Origin: an uncultured Clostridia bacterium
Lineage (GTDB): Bacteria > Bacillota > Clostridia > RGIG6154
Length of the DNA stretch: 5,242 nt
Direction of reading: 5' to 3'
Assembly (NCBI GenBank): GCA_934457515.1
Contig: CAKSHV010000122.1
Location: 1 to 5,242, forward strand
Both the position numbers and the translations under genes were made by a program. Below the pieces are notes generated by a model, which made no database searches, had not been told where the DNA came from, and worked only from the letters and a program-made list of their open reading frames with translations. Positions 5,231-5,242 of the stretch are shown here, one piece after another; within the stretch, counting starts at the first letter, position 1, and each line of letters opens with the position of its first letter.

Positions 5231-5242
5231 TCCTTACAAGGG

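Larger units (their letters stand above)
5009..5242. other. Non-coding stretch rich in hairpins at the right edge
   Basis: No convincing gene is visible in these 234 bases. Positions 5009-5099 hold nothing I can assign. Positions 5100-5230 hold three successive inverted repeats, listed separately. A 10-codon frame (ATG 5169-5171 to TAA 5199-5201, MEFFPQNLNS) follows AAGGAAG but is too short to call a gene. Confidence 0.6.

Overview
This window looks like chromosomal DNA from a Gram-positive, moderate-GC Firmicute, most likely a gut-type Clostridia/Oscillospirales lineage. This is inferred from strong GGAGG-type ribosome binding sites, a lipoprotein rather than a periplasmic binding protein, consensus TTGACA/TATAAT promoters with 17-bp spacers, AT-rich intergenic regions and the gene families present. 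No mobile element, rRNA, tRNA or CRISPR array is visible.

Left half (minus strand, positions 2304 down to 1): a polar amino acid ABC importer operon. A near-consensus promoter drives a lipoprotein binding protein. An intercistronic stem-loop follows, then a HisM/GlnP-type permease, then a GlnQ-type ATPase that overlaps the permease gene by 11 bases and runs off the left edge. The binding protein is the most unusual object here. The part that normally forms the C-terminal end of the SBP_bac_3 fold sits directly after the lipobox, and the normal N-terminal start of the fold follows it. The protein ends where the displaced piece would normally begin, so it reads as a natural circular permutation.

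Middle (2251-2515): a divergent control region with the importer promoter on one strand and an extended -10 promoter for a DltE-like short-chain dehydrogenase/reductase on the other. A set of TATGCATAAAA repeats and palindromes lies between them.

Right half (plus strand): the SDR gene (2516-3262), then a second strong promoter, then a leader of about 200 nt carrying six possible hairpins. The last is an intrinsic terminator ending 23 bases before the next start codon, and an alternative pairing could disrupt it. The gene behind this leader encodes a full-length UPF0371/DUF1846 protein, a conserved family of unknown function with a glycine-rich P-loop-like motif. The leader looks like a riboswitch or attenuator that I cannot assign to a known class.

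Right edge (5009-5242): non-coding, with three strong inverted repeats in a row. One is a plausible terminator for minus-strand transcription entering from beyond the window.

The importer genes form one functional unit. Nothing visible ties the SDR and DUF1846 genes to it beyond adjacency and the shared divergent control region.
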